A stretch of DNA of 64,000 nucleotides from Bizionia saleffrena. GTDB lineage: Bacteria; Bacteroidota; Bacteroidia; Flavobacteriales; Flavobacteriaceae. Shown piece by piece: positions 44,359-53,161 of this stretch (positions within the stretch are counted from its first letter, which is position 1; the number at the start of each line of letters is the position of its first letter). The position numbers and the translations under genes were made by a program. The notes under the pieces were generated by a model. The model ran no database searches, had not been told where the DNA came from, and saw nothing but the letters and a program-made list of their open reading frames with translations. The stretch spans positions 307,266 to 371,265 of the forward strand of contig NZ_VSKM01000001.1 in NCBI RefSeq assembly GCF_008086175.1, read 5' to 3'.

Positions 44359-44502
44359 ATGAAGGTTACCACTATTAACTTATGTCAAAGTTGCTTACAC
44401 GTTAACCCCTGTGTTCTAACAACATTAAAAGAACTTGTTTTTTCTTGTAGTGAATTTGATGAAATTAATGAGGAAGTGCCTTATGAAATTAAAATACGGT
44501 AG
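44359..44502 (+). CDS. 47-aa cysteine-containing small protein
   Basis: An ATG at 44359 opens a 47-codon frame with four cysteines (LCQSCLHVNPC, then FSCSEFDE), a layout suited to metal binding. It lies directly downstream of the sigma-54 promoter and upstream of glutamate dehydrogenase. No Shine-Dalgarno is seen, as usual here. The codon composition and Cys spacing look protein-like. Function unknown. Confidence 0.55.
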   Translation: MKVTTINLCQSCLHVNPCVLTTLKELVFSCSEFDEINEEVPYEIKIR

Positions 44503-44659
44503 CGTCGCATTTAAAATTAGTGCAGCCCTAGAAATGGCATCTTAACATTTTGAAATTAAAAGCGTTAAAAGCATAAGATTTTAAAACATCTATATTTAAA
44601 TGGCTTATCTTAGATTATTGATAAAAATAGTACTGAAAAAATAATATAAATTTAAAACA
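44503..44659 (+). other. leader between the small ORF and gdhA
   Basis: 157 nt of AT-rich sequence with no terminator hairpin, so transcription from the sigma-54 promoter could continue into the glutamate dehydrogenase gene. Confidence 0.3.
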
Positions 44660-45961
44660 ATGACAATAGCAACAACTGCGAAAGGAGACAAAAAGCCCGC
44701 TGCCAAAAAAGGCATGATGGAGAACGTTTTGGAACAGTTTAATACAGCTGCAGACAAAATTAATCTTCACCCAAGCATTCGTAAGATTTTAAGTATTACG
44801 AATAACGAAATTATTGTTCACTTTCCTGTAAAAATGGACAACGGTGATGTTGAAATTTTTACTGGATACAGAGTGCAACACAATAACGCTTTAGGCCCTT
44901 ATAAAGGAGGTTTACGCTACCACCCTACGGTAGATATTGATGCTGCTAGAGCTCTAGCAATGTGGATGACTTGGAAAACTTCTCTAGCTGGCTTACCTTA
45001 CGGTGGCGGTAAAGGTGGTATTCAATTAGATCCTTCATTATATTCTAAAAACGAATTAGAGCGTATTACAAGACGTTTTACTTTTGCTTTAGCAGATAAC
45101 ATAGGACCAGAACACGATATTCCTGCTCCAGATATTAACACTAACGCCCAAACTATGGCTTGGATGGCAGATACTTATATGAGTACAAGACCACCAGCTG
45201 AACGTTCTGCAAACCAACACGTCGTTACTGGAAAACCAGCAGGAAGTGGTGGATTAGAAGGTAGAGATCGCGCAACAGGTTACGGTGTGTATTTAACCAT
45301 TAAATTCTGGGCAGAAAACAAAAATATAGATCTTAATGGTAAAAAATTCATCGTTCAAGGTTTTGGTAATGTGGGGTACTGGGCCTCTCATTTCTTAGAA
45401 ACTGAAGGAGCTAAACTAGTCGCTGTTCAAGATGCTTTTGGAAGTATTCAAAACCAAGAAGGTATTAAAGTAGCGGATTTATTTAACTATAGCAAAGCAA
45501 ACGATGGTAGTATAGTAGATTTCCCTAACACAGAAGTTCTAGATGGTAAAGAATTTTTTAGCGTAGAGTGCGATATTTGTATTCCTGCTGCCTTAGGAAA
45601 CCAAATTACAGAAAAAAACGCACATTCTATCAAAGCGATGTTAATTGCTGAAGGAGCAAATGGACCAACTAACGTAGAAGGAGAAAAAATTCTTTTAGAA
45701 CGTGGTATCACAATCATTCCTGATATTTTATGTAATTCGGGAGGTGTTATAGGTAGTTATTTCGAATGGCTTCAAAATCGTAATGGTGAATTATGGATGC
45801 TTGACGAGGTTATGGCTAAACTTGATAAGAAACTAAAAGAATCTTATAATAAAGTACACGCTTACTCTGAAAGTAAATCTATGGATATGAGAACTGCTGC
45901 TTACTGTATAGCAATAGAACGAATTGAGAAAGCATATATTCAAAGAGGAATTTTTCCATGA
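44660..45961 (+). CDS. Glu/Leu/Phe/Val family dehydrogenase (glutamate dehydrogenase-like)
   Basis: A 433-aa hexameric-type dehydrogenase interconverting glutamate and 2-oxoglutarate/ammonia with NAD(P). Visible motifs are the substrate region NALGPYKGGLRYHPTVD, the catalytic lysine in LPYGGGKGGI, and the Rossmann GFGNVG. A 16-residue basic N-terminal extension precedes the core. It is followed by a GreA-like gene and a coiled-coil gene in the same direction and lies downstream of a sigma-54 promoter. Confidence 0.93.
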   Translation: MTIATTAKGDKKPAAKKGMMENVLEQFNTAADKINLHPSIRKILSITNNEIIVHFPVKMDNGDVEIFTGYRVQHNNALGPYKGGLRYHPTVDIDAARALAMWMTWKTSLAGLPYGGGKGGIQLDPSLYSKNELERITRRFTFALADNIGPEHDIPAPDINTNAQTMAWMADTYMSTRPPAERSANQHVVTGKPAGSGGLEGRDRATGYGVYLTIKFWAENKNIDLNGKKFIVQGFGNVGYWASHFLETEGAKLVAVQDAFGSIQNQEGIKVADLFNYSKANDGSIVDFPNTEVLDGKEFFSVECDICIPAALGNQITEKNAHSIKAMLIAEGANGPTNVEGEKILLERGITIIPDILCNSGGVIGSYFEWLQNRNGELWMLDEVMAKLDKKLKESYNKVHAYSESKSMDMRTAAYCIAIERIEKAYIQRGIFP

Positions 45962-45986
45962 TAGTTAATTATATAGCACCCTAATT

Positions 45987-46406
45987 ATGAAGTATGAAAA
46001 TTTAATTTTAGAAAAAAAAGAGTATGTGTATTTAAAACGCATTCTTAATGTGTCTGGATATTCGGAAAGTTCGGAAATTCAAAAATCGATAATTAAATTA
46101 AACGAGGAGTTGAAAGACGCCCGTGTTTTAAACGAAGACGAAATGCCATTAGACGTTATTAGGTTTAATAGCAAAGTATCGGTAATTTCAGATCAAGGGT
46201 GGGAAAAAACAATTCAGATTGTTATTCCTAGTGAACGCGATTTTAAACAAAATAAAATTTCCATTCTTACTCCAATGGGCGCTGCTTTATTTGGGTATGC
46301 TACGGGCGATCCTGTAATTTGGGATTTCCCTACTGGAAAGCAACATTTTACAATTACAGCAGTCGAACAAGTAGAAAGTAGCAACGGCATTGATGTATTG
46401 TTATAA
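45987..46406 (+). CDS. GreA/GreB-family C-terminal domain protein (Rnk-like)
   Basis: A 139-aa protein. The C-terminal half matches the Gre factor FKBP-like domain (VIPSERDFKQNKISILTPMGAALFGYATGD, then VIWDFPTGKQHFTITAVE). The N-terminus is too short for the full Gre coiled coil, so it is more Rnk-like, a nucleotide-metabolism or RNA-polymerase-binding regulator. It is 25 nt after the glutamate dehydrogenase gene. Confidence 0.85.
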   Translation: MKYENLILEKKEYVYLKRILNVSGYSESSEIQKSIIKLNEELKDARVLNEDEMPLDVIRFNSKVSVISDQGWEKTIQIVIPSERDFKQNKISILTPMGAALFGYATGDPVIWDFPTGKQHFTITAVEQVESSNGIDVLL

Positions 46407-46418
46407 AAAATAGTAAAT

Positions 46419-46838
46419 ATGGATACCAATAACACAGAAATATATAATCACGATGATGATTTAGAAGTGACTCACAAAATCAATACGATTGAGTTAGAAA
46501 ACTGGATTACGCATATAACATATATTGAGAAGGAATTAAATAATCTGATTGGTTTATGTAAACAACAAGTAAACGAAGCCGAAGATAAAGAGTCTATTTT
46601 AGAACGTTTTTTAGAAAAGAAAGCTAAAAACGAAGTCCTTAAAATGGCCCTCGAAAAGTACTCTTTATCTCGTGCTAACTTAAAAGAGTGCGAAGATATG
46701 GCCTGCGATATGGTGTATATCTCGGAGCACGAAAGTTACCGTTTACGTTATCTTGTCCATTTAGATAGTTACAGAACTATAAAAGATGATTTTTTTAGCA
46801 AAGTTCAGGCTAATACAGAGGTGGAAAACAATAAATAA
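46419..46838 (+). CDS. coiled-coil hypothetical protein, 139 aa
   Basis: A helical, acidic, cytosolic protein (ESILERFLEKKAKNEVLKMA, LKECEDMACDM). No known domain was recognised. It starts 12 nt after the GreA-like gene and ends at a terminator, so it is the last gene of the gdh unit. Confidence 0.75.
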   Translation: MDTNNTEIYNHDDDLEVTHKINTIELENWITHITYIEKELNNLIGLCKQQVNEAEDKESILERFLEKKAKNEVLKMALEKYSLSRANLKECEDMACDMVYISEHESYRLRYLVHLDSYRTIKDDFFSKVQANTEVENNK

Positions 46839-46899
46839 CAATCTGTAAAGTACTGATTAAAATTTATTAGTTAACACCACCAAGCGATATTATAATAGT

Positions 46900-46931
46900 G
46901 AAAGAGCTACTTCGAAAGGAGTGGCTTTTTT
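46900..46931 (+). terminator. rho-independent terminator
   Basis: AGCTACTT-CGAA-AGGAGTGGCT forms a stem with two G-T pairs followed by TTTTTT, about 60 nt after the coiled-coil gene. Confidence 0.75.
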
Positions 46932-47043
46932 ATTTTTAGGCCTCAAAAAATAAAACGTGACATATTGAATTATTTTTAATAACTTAATAGGGACTAAATA
47001 CTTACGCCATTTTACTGTAACTCTATTTAAATTATTAACTGTT

Positions 47044-47496
47044 ATGAAAACTCCAAAACGATTAGAACATGCCATAACAAAACTGTATAACGCTTTTCAT
47101 AGTGGGGAATTGCACCCCGATTGCTGTATCCAGTGCGCTGTAGGAAATATTTGCGACAACACAGATACTTGGAAACTACTCACAGAAAGTCACGGCTCTT
47201 TAAAATTGAGTTATTTAGGGACTTTAAATCAGAATTTTGGAAGAAAGGTGTTCGGCTATACGCCTATAGAGCTCCTAAATATTGAAGCGACATTTTTAAA
47301 AGGCTGTGGTTACGCGCTACCCCTTACAAAAACATCTTATAAACCAATCAACCCTAAAGATAAAAATCTTCAATTTAACGGACTCTGTTTGGTCGTTGCC
47401 TTGCTCTGCAAATTAGATAATATGCCTAATGTTATGGATTTCTCTAAGTTATTTGAAATGGAAAATAACATACCAAAACACGAACTACAATTCTAA
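47044..47496 (+). CDS. flavobacterial conserved protein, 150 aa
   Basis: A 150-aa cytosolic protein with a cysteine cluster CCIQCAVGNICD near residue 27 and a helical remainder. Homologues are often given a misleading name as an Na+-NQR subunit F, but no flavin or ferredoxin domain is present. The Cys cluster may bind metal. It converges on msrA: the stops overlap by 4 nt. Confidence 0.75.
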   Translation: MKTPKRLEHAITKLYNAFHSGELHPDCCIQCAVGNICDNTDTWKLLTESHGSLKLSYLGTLNQNFGRKVFGYTPIELLNIEATFLKGCGYALPLTKTSYKPINPKDKNLQFNGLCLVVALLCKLDNMPNVMDFSKLFEMENNIPKHELQF

Positions 47497-47990
47497 TTGT
47501 CCCTATGTCTAGGAATAACATAATTCGTAAATGTTTTTAAGAGAAATTGTAGCTTGGGTGTAATAAACGCTTTACAGAAAGGCTTTTCGGGATCGTTATA
47601 ATAGTAATCTTTAAATTTTTCTTTTGAAGGTTTAAAGCCCGCAAAAAACAATGTTTTTGTAATAATTGGTACATTGAATTGAAGCTGCAAAGTGGCCAAA
47701 ATCAACAAGACTTCTTGATAGTATTCCTCCGAAAACACATAAACCGCCGATCGGTATTTTTCACGCATAGAATGATTGGAAGTGCTTTTATGCGTTAATA
47801 AGTGAATTTCGGTAAGTACATTTAAAGGCATTACTTTGGGATTAAAATGAACAATAACGGCTTCAGAAAAAGCAGTCTCCGCTCCTACTGAAGCCACAAA
47901 ACCTTGTTCTACTTTTGTAACACCTTTCAACGATTGAAACACCGCTTCTGTGCACCAGTGGCAACCGCCACCAAAGGCAATCTTTGTCAT
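47493..47990 (-). CDS. msrA: peptide-methionine (S)-S-oxide reductase
   Basis: A 165-aa MsrA that repairs oxidised methionine using thioredoxin. The active site is GGCHWCTEAVFQ: the nucleophilic Cys of the usual GCFW motif is retained, but Phe is replaced by His. HFNPKVM and RSAVYVFS are further family segments. It is a short form without a fused MsrB domain. Confidence 0.92.
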   Translation of the reverse strand: MTKIAFGGGCHWCTEAVFQSLKGVTKVEQGFVASVGAETAFSEAVIVHFNPKVMPLNVLTEIHLLTHKSTSNHSMREKYRSAVYVFSEEYYQEVLLILATLQLQFNVPIITKTLFFAGFKPSKEKFKDYYYNDPEKPFCKAFITPKLQFLLKTFTNYVIPRHRDN

Positions 47991-48041
47991 TTGTCATAAC
48001 TACTTTTTATTAGATACTATAGAGTTTATAATCTACTGTAA

Positions 48042-48077
48042 AAAAAAAGCAGTAATTAAAAATTACTGCTTTTTTAG
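48042..48077. terminator. terminator downstream of clpS (bidirectional)
   Basis: AAAAGCAGTAATT-AAA-AATTACTGCTTTT with A and T runs on both sides; it terminates the minus-strand clpS-prmA unit and may shield msrA. Confidence 0.85.
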
Positions 48078-48085
48078 TTTGTGTG

Positions 48086-48361
48086 TTATATTATTTCTGC
48101 GCTGAGTCCGGCTTGCAATAGTTTAGAGCAGCGCGGCTCTAAATCTTTAAGGTCTCCCGTTTTTACTGTACATTGTCCTTTATAATGTACTAAAAGAGAA
48201 CATTGTTCTGCTTGTTCTGGCGTATGATCGCAAGCATAAATAAGCGTATCTATAACGTAATCGAAAGTATTTACTTCGTCATTATACAAAACAATCTCAT
48301 TGTCTTTTTTCTCTTGCTTTTCTACTTTAATCTTCTCTAAAACCTTTTCTTTTGTACTCAT
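48086..48361 (-). CDS. clpS: ATP-dependent Clp protease adaptor ClpS
   Basis: A 91-aa adaptor that delivers N-degron substrates to ClpAP. The fold segments are VLYNDEVNTFDYVIDTLIYAC (N-end pocket residues N and D), then PEQAEQCSLLVHYKGQCTVKTG. The start was set at the ATG giving MSTKEKV; an ATG two codons upstream is possible. It is 24 nt downstream of prmA, probably co-transcribed. Confidence 0.92.
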   Translation of the reverse strand: MSTKEKVLEKIKVEKQEKKDNEIVLYNDEVNTFDYVIDTLIYACDHTPEQAEQCSLLVHYKGQCTVKTGDLKDLEPRCSKLLQAGLSAEII

Positions 48362-48384
48362 AATCAATTATTTGTACTAATGTG

Positions 48385-49221
48385 TTAATTTTTAAATTGT
48401 AACGCAACCCAATTATTACGTTCTAACTTAGACTCAAAAACTAGGCCATTTTTATTACATTCTTTTTCAATACTAGCACTATCAATATCGTAAAAACCAC
48501 TGAGATATAATGTTCCATTTTCATTCAGACAATTCGCATAAATTTTTATATCGTTTAATAAAATATTTCGATTTATATTCGCAATAATAACATCGTAATG
48601 TTTGTTATCTAAAAGGCTTGCATCGCCTTCGTAGACGTTTACGTGTGGCACATTATTACGCTCTATATTCTCTAAACTGTTTACATAACACCAGTTATCT
48701 ATATCGATAGCGTCAATCTGTTTAGCACCTCTTAAGGCTGCCAAAATGGCTAACACTCCTGTTCCGCAGCCCATATCCAACACCGTTTTATCTTTAACGT
48801 CGGCCGTTAAAAGGTGCTGAAGCATCATATGTGTAGTTTCGTGGTGCCCAGTACCAAAGCTCATCTTAGGCTCGATAATAATATCGTATATCGTCTCTGG
48901 CTTAGCATGAAATGGTGCACGCACAGAACACAAATCGTCTACCACGATAGGATTAAAATTTTTCTCCCACTCTACATTCCAATTTACTGGTTCTATATCT
49001 TCGTGCGTGTACGAAATCTCAAACTCATCCGATTGTAAGACAAAAATATCTTTTAAAATATCCTCGTGCCACTCCTCTTTTTGAATGTAGGCTGTTACCC
49101 CTGTTTCGGTTTCTACAAAGCTTTCGAAGCCTGCATAGCCTAATTCGGCAATTAATATTTCGACTGCAGATTCTATAGGTTTTACTGTAAAATAATACCC
49201 GATATAAATTGTATTAGACAT
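48385..49221 (-). CDS. prmA: ribosomal protein L11 methyltransferase
   Basis: A 278-aa SAM-dependent enzyme methylating ribosomal protein L11. The SAM-binding motif is VLDMGCGTGVLAILAAL, then IDAIDIDNW; the catalytic-loop counterpart of NPPY is ANINRN. MSFGTGHHETTHMM matches the L11 methyltransferase signature. Core translation gene, upstream of clpS. Confidence 0.94.
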   Translation of the reverse strand: MSNTIYIGYYFTVKPIESAVEILIAELGYAGFESFVETETGVTAYIQKEEWHEDILKDIFVLQSDEFEISYTHEDIEPVNWNVEWEKNFNPIVVDDLCSVRAPFHAKPETIYDIIIEPKMSFGTGHHETTHMMLQHLLTADVKDKTVLDMGCGTGVLAILAALRGAKQIDAIDIDNWCYVNSLENIERNNVPHVNVYEGDASLLDNKHYDVIIANINRNILLNDIKIYANCLNENGTLYLSGFYDIDSASIEKECNKNGLVFESKLERNNWVALQFKN

Positions 49222-49343
49222 TTAATTTCCCTTTTATTAGTGAATACTTTCCTTGCATTTGCGAGGAAGATTACTCTTTCCTTATTAATTTTAAAATTAC
49301 TATCGTAAGCGAGGTGTAAAAACCTACCCCTTATGTTAACGCT

Positions 49344-50093
49344 CTAAAAGGCATTAACAATAGCGTAAAAATCTTCGGCTTTTAAAGCGGCGCCTCCAAT
49401 TAAACCACCATCGACATCTGGCTTAGAAAATATCTCTTTAGCATTGGCCGGCTTTACGCTACCGCCATATAAAATAGACATATCGTTTGCCACGCTGTCG
49501 CCGTAGGTATCACGTAACGTTTTACGTATAAATTGGTGCATCTCCTGCGCTTGATCTGGACTCGCAGTTTCGCCAGTACCAATAGCCCAAACGGGTTCGT
49601 AAGCCAAAACAATATTCTTAAAAGCGGAAGCTTTTAGGTGAAATAAAGCTTTTTTTATTTGATTAGCGACCACCGTTTCTTGGGTATTCGCTTGTCGGTC
49701 GGACAATTCTTCACCAAAACAGAAAATAAAACGCATTTCACTTTCTAGTGCAGTATCTACTTTTTTTGCTAGCATCTCGTCGGTTTCATTAAAATAAGCA
49801 CGACGTTCGCTATGGCCTAGAATAACGGTATTAACACCAATACTTTTTAACATTTCGGCACTTACTTCTCCAGTATATGCTCCGTTTTTAGCGAAATGCA
49901 TATTTTGAGCAATAACCTCTATTGGGCTACTTTTTAGGTTTTCGGTGGTGTGCCATAAGTTAGTAAATGTTGGCGCAATCATAACCTCTGCAGTCGAGGT
50001 TTGATTTTGTCTTTTTAAATCTGAGATTAAAGCTACTGATTGTGCTAAATCGTTATTCATTTTCCAGTTTCCGGCTACAATATGTTTTCTCAT
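49344..50093 (-). CDS. tpiA: triosephosphate isomerase
   Basis: A 249-aa (beta/alpha)8 enzyme interconverting dihydroxyacetone phosphate and glyceraldehyde 3-phosphate. Active-site residues are visible: N/K in AGNWKMN, His in LGHSERR, Glu in AYEPVWAIGTG, and the phosphate-binding YGGSVKP and GGLIGGAAL. It is 7 nt downstream of the ABC permease gene, in a DUF1599-DoxX-permease-tpiA run conserved in many Bacteroidota. Confidence 0.97.
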   Translation of the reverse strand: MRKHIVAGNWKMNNDLAQSVALISDLKRQNQTSTAEVMIAPTFTNLWHTTENLKSSPIEVIAQNMHFAKNGAYTGEVSAEMLKSIGVNTVILGHSERRAYFNETDEMLAKKVDTALESEMRFIFCFGEELSDRQANTQETVVANQIKKALFHLKASAFKNIVLAYEPVWAIGTGETASPDQAQEMHQFIRKTLRDTYGDSVANDMSILYGGSVKPANAKEIFSKPDVDGGLIGGAALKAEDFYAIVNAF

Positions 50094-50100
50094 CGTTATG

Positions 50101-51177
50101 TTATTGAAGTTTTACTTTGGGATCTAACCAAGCGTATATGATATCTACAAAAATATTAATTATTATAAAGAGTAAAGCGATGATTAATACCGCGCCCATT
50201 ATAACTGGCAAATCTAAGGTATTTAACGCATTTACTATTTCTTTTCCTAAACCATTCCATCCAAAGATATATTCTACAAAAACAGCCCCAGCTAACATTG
50301 AGGCAAACCAACCTGAAATAGCAGTAACCACAGGGTTCATTGCATTTTTAATGGCGTGCGATTTAATAATTTGAAACTCGCTTAATCCCTTGGCTCTCGC
50401 GGTGCGGATATAATCTTGGTTTAAGACTTCTAGAAGCGAATTTCGCATTAATTGTATAACTACGGCAAGGGGCCTAATTCCTAAAACAATGGCTGGCAAA
50501 ATTAAGTTTTTCCATTTTATATGCATAGACTCGCCATAATCGTCAAGCTCTAATAAGCTACCGGTCATCTCTAAATTGGTGTATTTATGTAAAACGAAAC
50601 CAAAAACCCAAGCAAACACAATAGCGCTAAAAAATGAGGGTACACTCATACCAATCGTACTCGTAATTTGAATAACTTTATCTAAAAACGTGTTTTTATA
50701 TAAGGCCGAAATAACACCTAAAAAAATCCCTAGAACTAAAGCTATGATAATAGCCGAAATAGCCAATACAAACGTATTGGGTAAGGTTTCCGCTAATACC
50801 TGACTTACTTTTTTACCTTGCTTGGTAAACGATTCTCTTAAATACGGAAATTTTATAACCGTGGTTATATCTCCTAGAGTAAACAGTTGTGCCGCTGTAT
50901 ATTTATCTGGCGACAAATACGTATAGTCATCGGGTGAGTTGGAATGCAACGAAATGGGTGACACATCGTTTAAGTAATAAAAATACTGCGTACTAATAGG
51001 TTTATCGAAACCATATTTTCGCTTAACGATAGCCAATTGCTCACTGTCTTCATTTTGACCCAACATCATCTGTGCTGGGTCGCCAGGAAGAACATTAAAC
51101 AGAAAAAAAATCACGGTCACTACTCCAAATAAAGTAAGGAGTGCATAAAATGTTTTATTTAAAAAATAAGATACCAA
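50101..51177 (-). CDS. ABC transporter permease, DppB/OppB type
   Basis: A 358-aa inner-membrane permease of a peptide/nickel-type importer. There are six hydrophobic helices, the first near residue 10, and the coupling-helix motif DYIRTARAKGLSEFQIIKSHAIKNA-like EAA loop near residue 255. A long periplasmic loop (residues 40-125) follows TM1. The partner permease, ATPases and binding protein are not adjacent, so it depends on genes elsewhere. Confidence 0.9.
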   Translation of the reverse strand: MVSYFLNKTFYALLTLFGVVTVIFFLFNVLPGDPAQMMLGQNEDSEQLAIVKRKYGFDKPISTQYFYYLNDVSPISLHSNSPDDYTYLSPDKYTAAQLFTLGDITTVIKFPYLRESFTKQGKKVSQVLAETLPNTFVLAISAIIIALVLGIFLGVISALYKNTFLDKVIQITSTIGMSVPSFFSAIVFAWVFGFVLHKYTNLEMTGSLLELDDYGESMHIKWKNLILPAIVLGIRPLAVVIQLMRNSLLEVLNQDYIRTARAKGLSEFQIIKSHAIKNAMNPVVTAISGWFASMLAGAVFVEYIFGWNGLGKEIVNALNTLDLPVIMGAVLIIALLFIIINIFVDIIYAWLDPKVKLQ

Positions 51178-51186
51178 TTATACGAG

Positions 51187-52512
51187 TTAATCTTTAAGGG
51201 TTACTTGAATAACACTCGTGTAATTCTTTGTGGTTATCTCTTTAATTTGCATAGTATCTTTAATCACATTTACAGCTTCAATAGTTTCAGCATCTATAGC
51301 GTCAAGTTCTGCTAATGTTACTTCTTCTCCGTCTAATAAAAACAAAGTATTATCTACGTCTTCAGTTATAAATGGTGATTCTACTATTGGTTTTGGTTCC
51401 GGAGCTCTTTTTACTTCTGGTAACTCTAATTGATCGAGATCATTGAAGTGCATTTTCTGAATAACGGTTCCTTTTTTTAATTTTAAAACGCCCGGATTAG
51501 AACGAACAATCGTCTTTAACGCCGTTTCATCACAGAAATAAAAATCAAAATTTAAGTTGTAATGCTCCTTAATAGCCTTTTGTTCTTCTGCTCCCGTTGC
51601 CGTTAAACCAATAACGTCGTAACCATTAGCAATCGCTTTATCGGTTGCTGTTTTAATAATTTTTAATCCTTCAGCCTCAGCTTTTCTTAAATTATAAGCG
51701 ACAATTAAGATCACATTGTCTAATTCTAGAATTTCTGCCGTAAAATCTTCACCATCTTTTTCTATAGAGAAATCGTGAATTGGCGGTTCGTAAGCATCTC
51801 TAATTGTATTGGTCTCTACGCGTACTAATTCGCCATCTACCTCTGGATAGCCTTCCGTTACGGTATGTTTTTCTTCTTTACCATTTACATTAAATACATA
51901 CGTGTATTCTATAATCGCTTGTGGTGCATCGTCTGGAACAGACATATTTTGTTGAATATTTGCCCCTAATCTATACGGTCTAAAATCGATTGACGGTAAG
52001 TGCATTAACACTTGGTAAGCAAAGCCTAAAGACGCTATAAAACCAACCAACGCAATAAGTGTTGTTGCAAAATTATTAAAGAACGGTTTTATATATTTTT
52101 GGCCAGCAAAAACAATAAGTATTAAAACCAATAGAACAGCATCCTTAGTAAAACTCTCCCAAGGTGTCATGGCCATAGCATCGCCAAAACATCCGCAGTC
52201 TTTTACTTTATCGAAATATGCAGAATAGAAGGTTAAGAAGGTAAAGAAAACAATCATCAACAACAAACTCCATATTGTAAATTTAGGTTTATACCCAAGG
52301 ATTAAAAAGAGGCCTAAAAGCACTTCTAAAACGACTACTATAACAGATATCCCCAAAGCATAGGGCATAAAAAACGGTAAATCTAATACCGTTGCCCCAA
52401 AATACTCTTCTAATTTAAAAGCAAACCCTATAGGGTCATTTAATTTGATGAATCCTGAAATGATAAAAAATATACCGACAAAAATGCGGCAAAAACCTAC
52501 TAATATTCTCAT
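51187..52512 (-). CDS. DoxX family protein with long C-terminal domain (BT_3928 type)
   Basis: A 441-aa protein. The N-terminal 140 residues form a four-helix DoxX-like membrane domain (VGFCRIFVGIFFIISGFIKLND), the next hydrophobic helix is near 155-175, and residues 185-441 are soluble, including a thioredoxin-like segment (GLTATGAEEQKAIKEHYNLNF). The CGCFGDAM motif in the membrane part resembles MauE/DoxX quinone or thiol-redox proteins. Adjacent to DUF1599 (4 nt). Confidence 0.85.
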   Translation of the reverse strand: MRILVGFCRIFVGIFFIISGFIKLNDPIGFAFKLEEYFGATVLDLPFFMPYALGISVIVVVLEVLLGLFLILGYKPKFTIWSLLLMIVFFTFLTFYSAYFDKVKDCGCFGDAMAMTPWESFTKDAVLLVLILIVFAGQKYIKPFFNNFATTLIALVGFIASLGFAYQVLMHLPSIDFRPYRLGANIQQNMSVPDDAPQAIIEYTYVFNVNGKEEKHTVTEGYPEVDGELVRVETNTIRDAYEPPIHDFSIEKDGEDFTAEILELDNVILIVAYNLRKAEAEGLKIIKTATDKAIANGYDVIGLTATGAEEQKAIKEHYNLNFDFYFCDETALKTIVRSNPGVLKLKKGTVIQKMHFNDLDQLELPEVKRAPEPKPIVESPFITEDVDNTLFLLDGEEVTLAELDAIDAETIEAVNVIKDTMQIKEITTKNYTSVIQVTLKD

Positions 52513-52516
52513 AATT

Positions 52517-53056
52517 TTATTCTTCTTTTAAATGTATTAATGCAAAAATAGCATAGTTAATTATATCTTGATAATTAGCATCTATACCTTCGCTTACTAT
52601 TGTTTTTCCTGAATTGTCTTCAATTTGCTTTACGCGTAATAATTTCTGCAAAATCAAATCGGTTAACGAGCTTACTCGCATATCGCGCCACGCTTCACCG
52701 TAATCGTGATTTTTATTTTGCATTAGCGTTTTGGTTAGCGCTACTTTTTCGTCGTATAAAATGGTCGCTTCTTCGGTTGTTAAATCGGGTTGCTCCACCA
52801 CGCCTTTCTCCAATTGAATTAACGCCATTACGGAGTAGTTTATTATACCTATAAACTCACTTTGTTCGCCTTCATCTACCTTTCTTACGCCGTTTTGCTG
52901 AAGTCCTCGAATGCGTTGTGCTTTTATAAAAATTTGATCGGTAAGCGACGGTAATCTTAAAATTCTCCAAGCGCTACCATAATCAGTCATTTTGTTTGTA
53001 AACAAGGCGCGACAAGTATTTATTACAGCATCGTATTGTTTTGACGTATTTTGCAT
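52517..53056 (-). CDS. DUF1599 domain protein
   Basis: A 179-aa protein made of two related repeats, each with NKMTDYGSAWRILRLPSLTDQIF or NKNHDYGEAWRDMRVSSLTD and a following R-V/I-K/R-Q/G-helix. It is a Bacteroidota family without established function, resembling MazG-like helical proteins. It is divergent from folP, an arrangement seen widely in the phylum. Confidence 0.9.
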   Translation of the reverse strand: MQNTSKQYDAVINTCRALFTNKMTDYGSAWRILRLPSLTDQIFIKAQRIRGLQQNGVRKVDEGEQSEFIGIINYSVMALIQLEKGVVEQPDLTTEEATILYDEKVALTKTLMQNKNHDYGEAWRDMRVSSLTDLILQKLLRVKQIEDNSGKTIVSEGIDANYQDIINYAIFALIHLKEE

Positions 53057-53161
53057 AAACTAATTGAATTTTGTGTAAATTTCGCTTAATTTTTTCAAAT
53101 GTTCAACGTTTATGGTTTAAACTTTTCTTAAGCCTTATAAACACCATATATAATAGCACAA

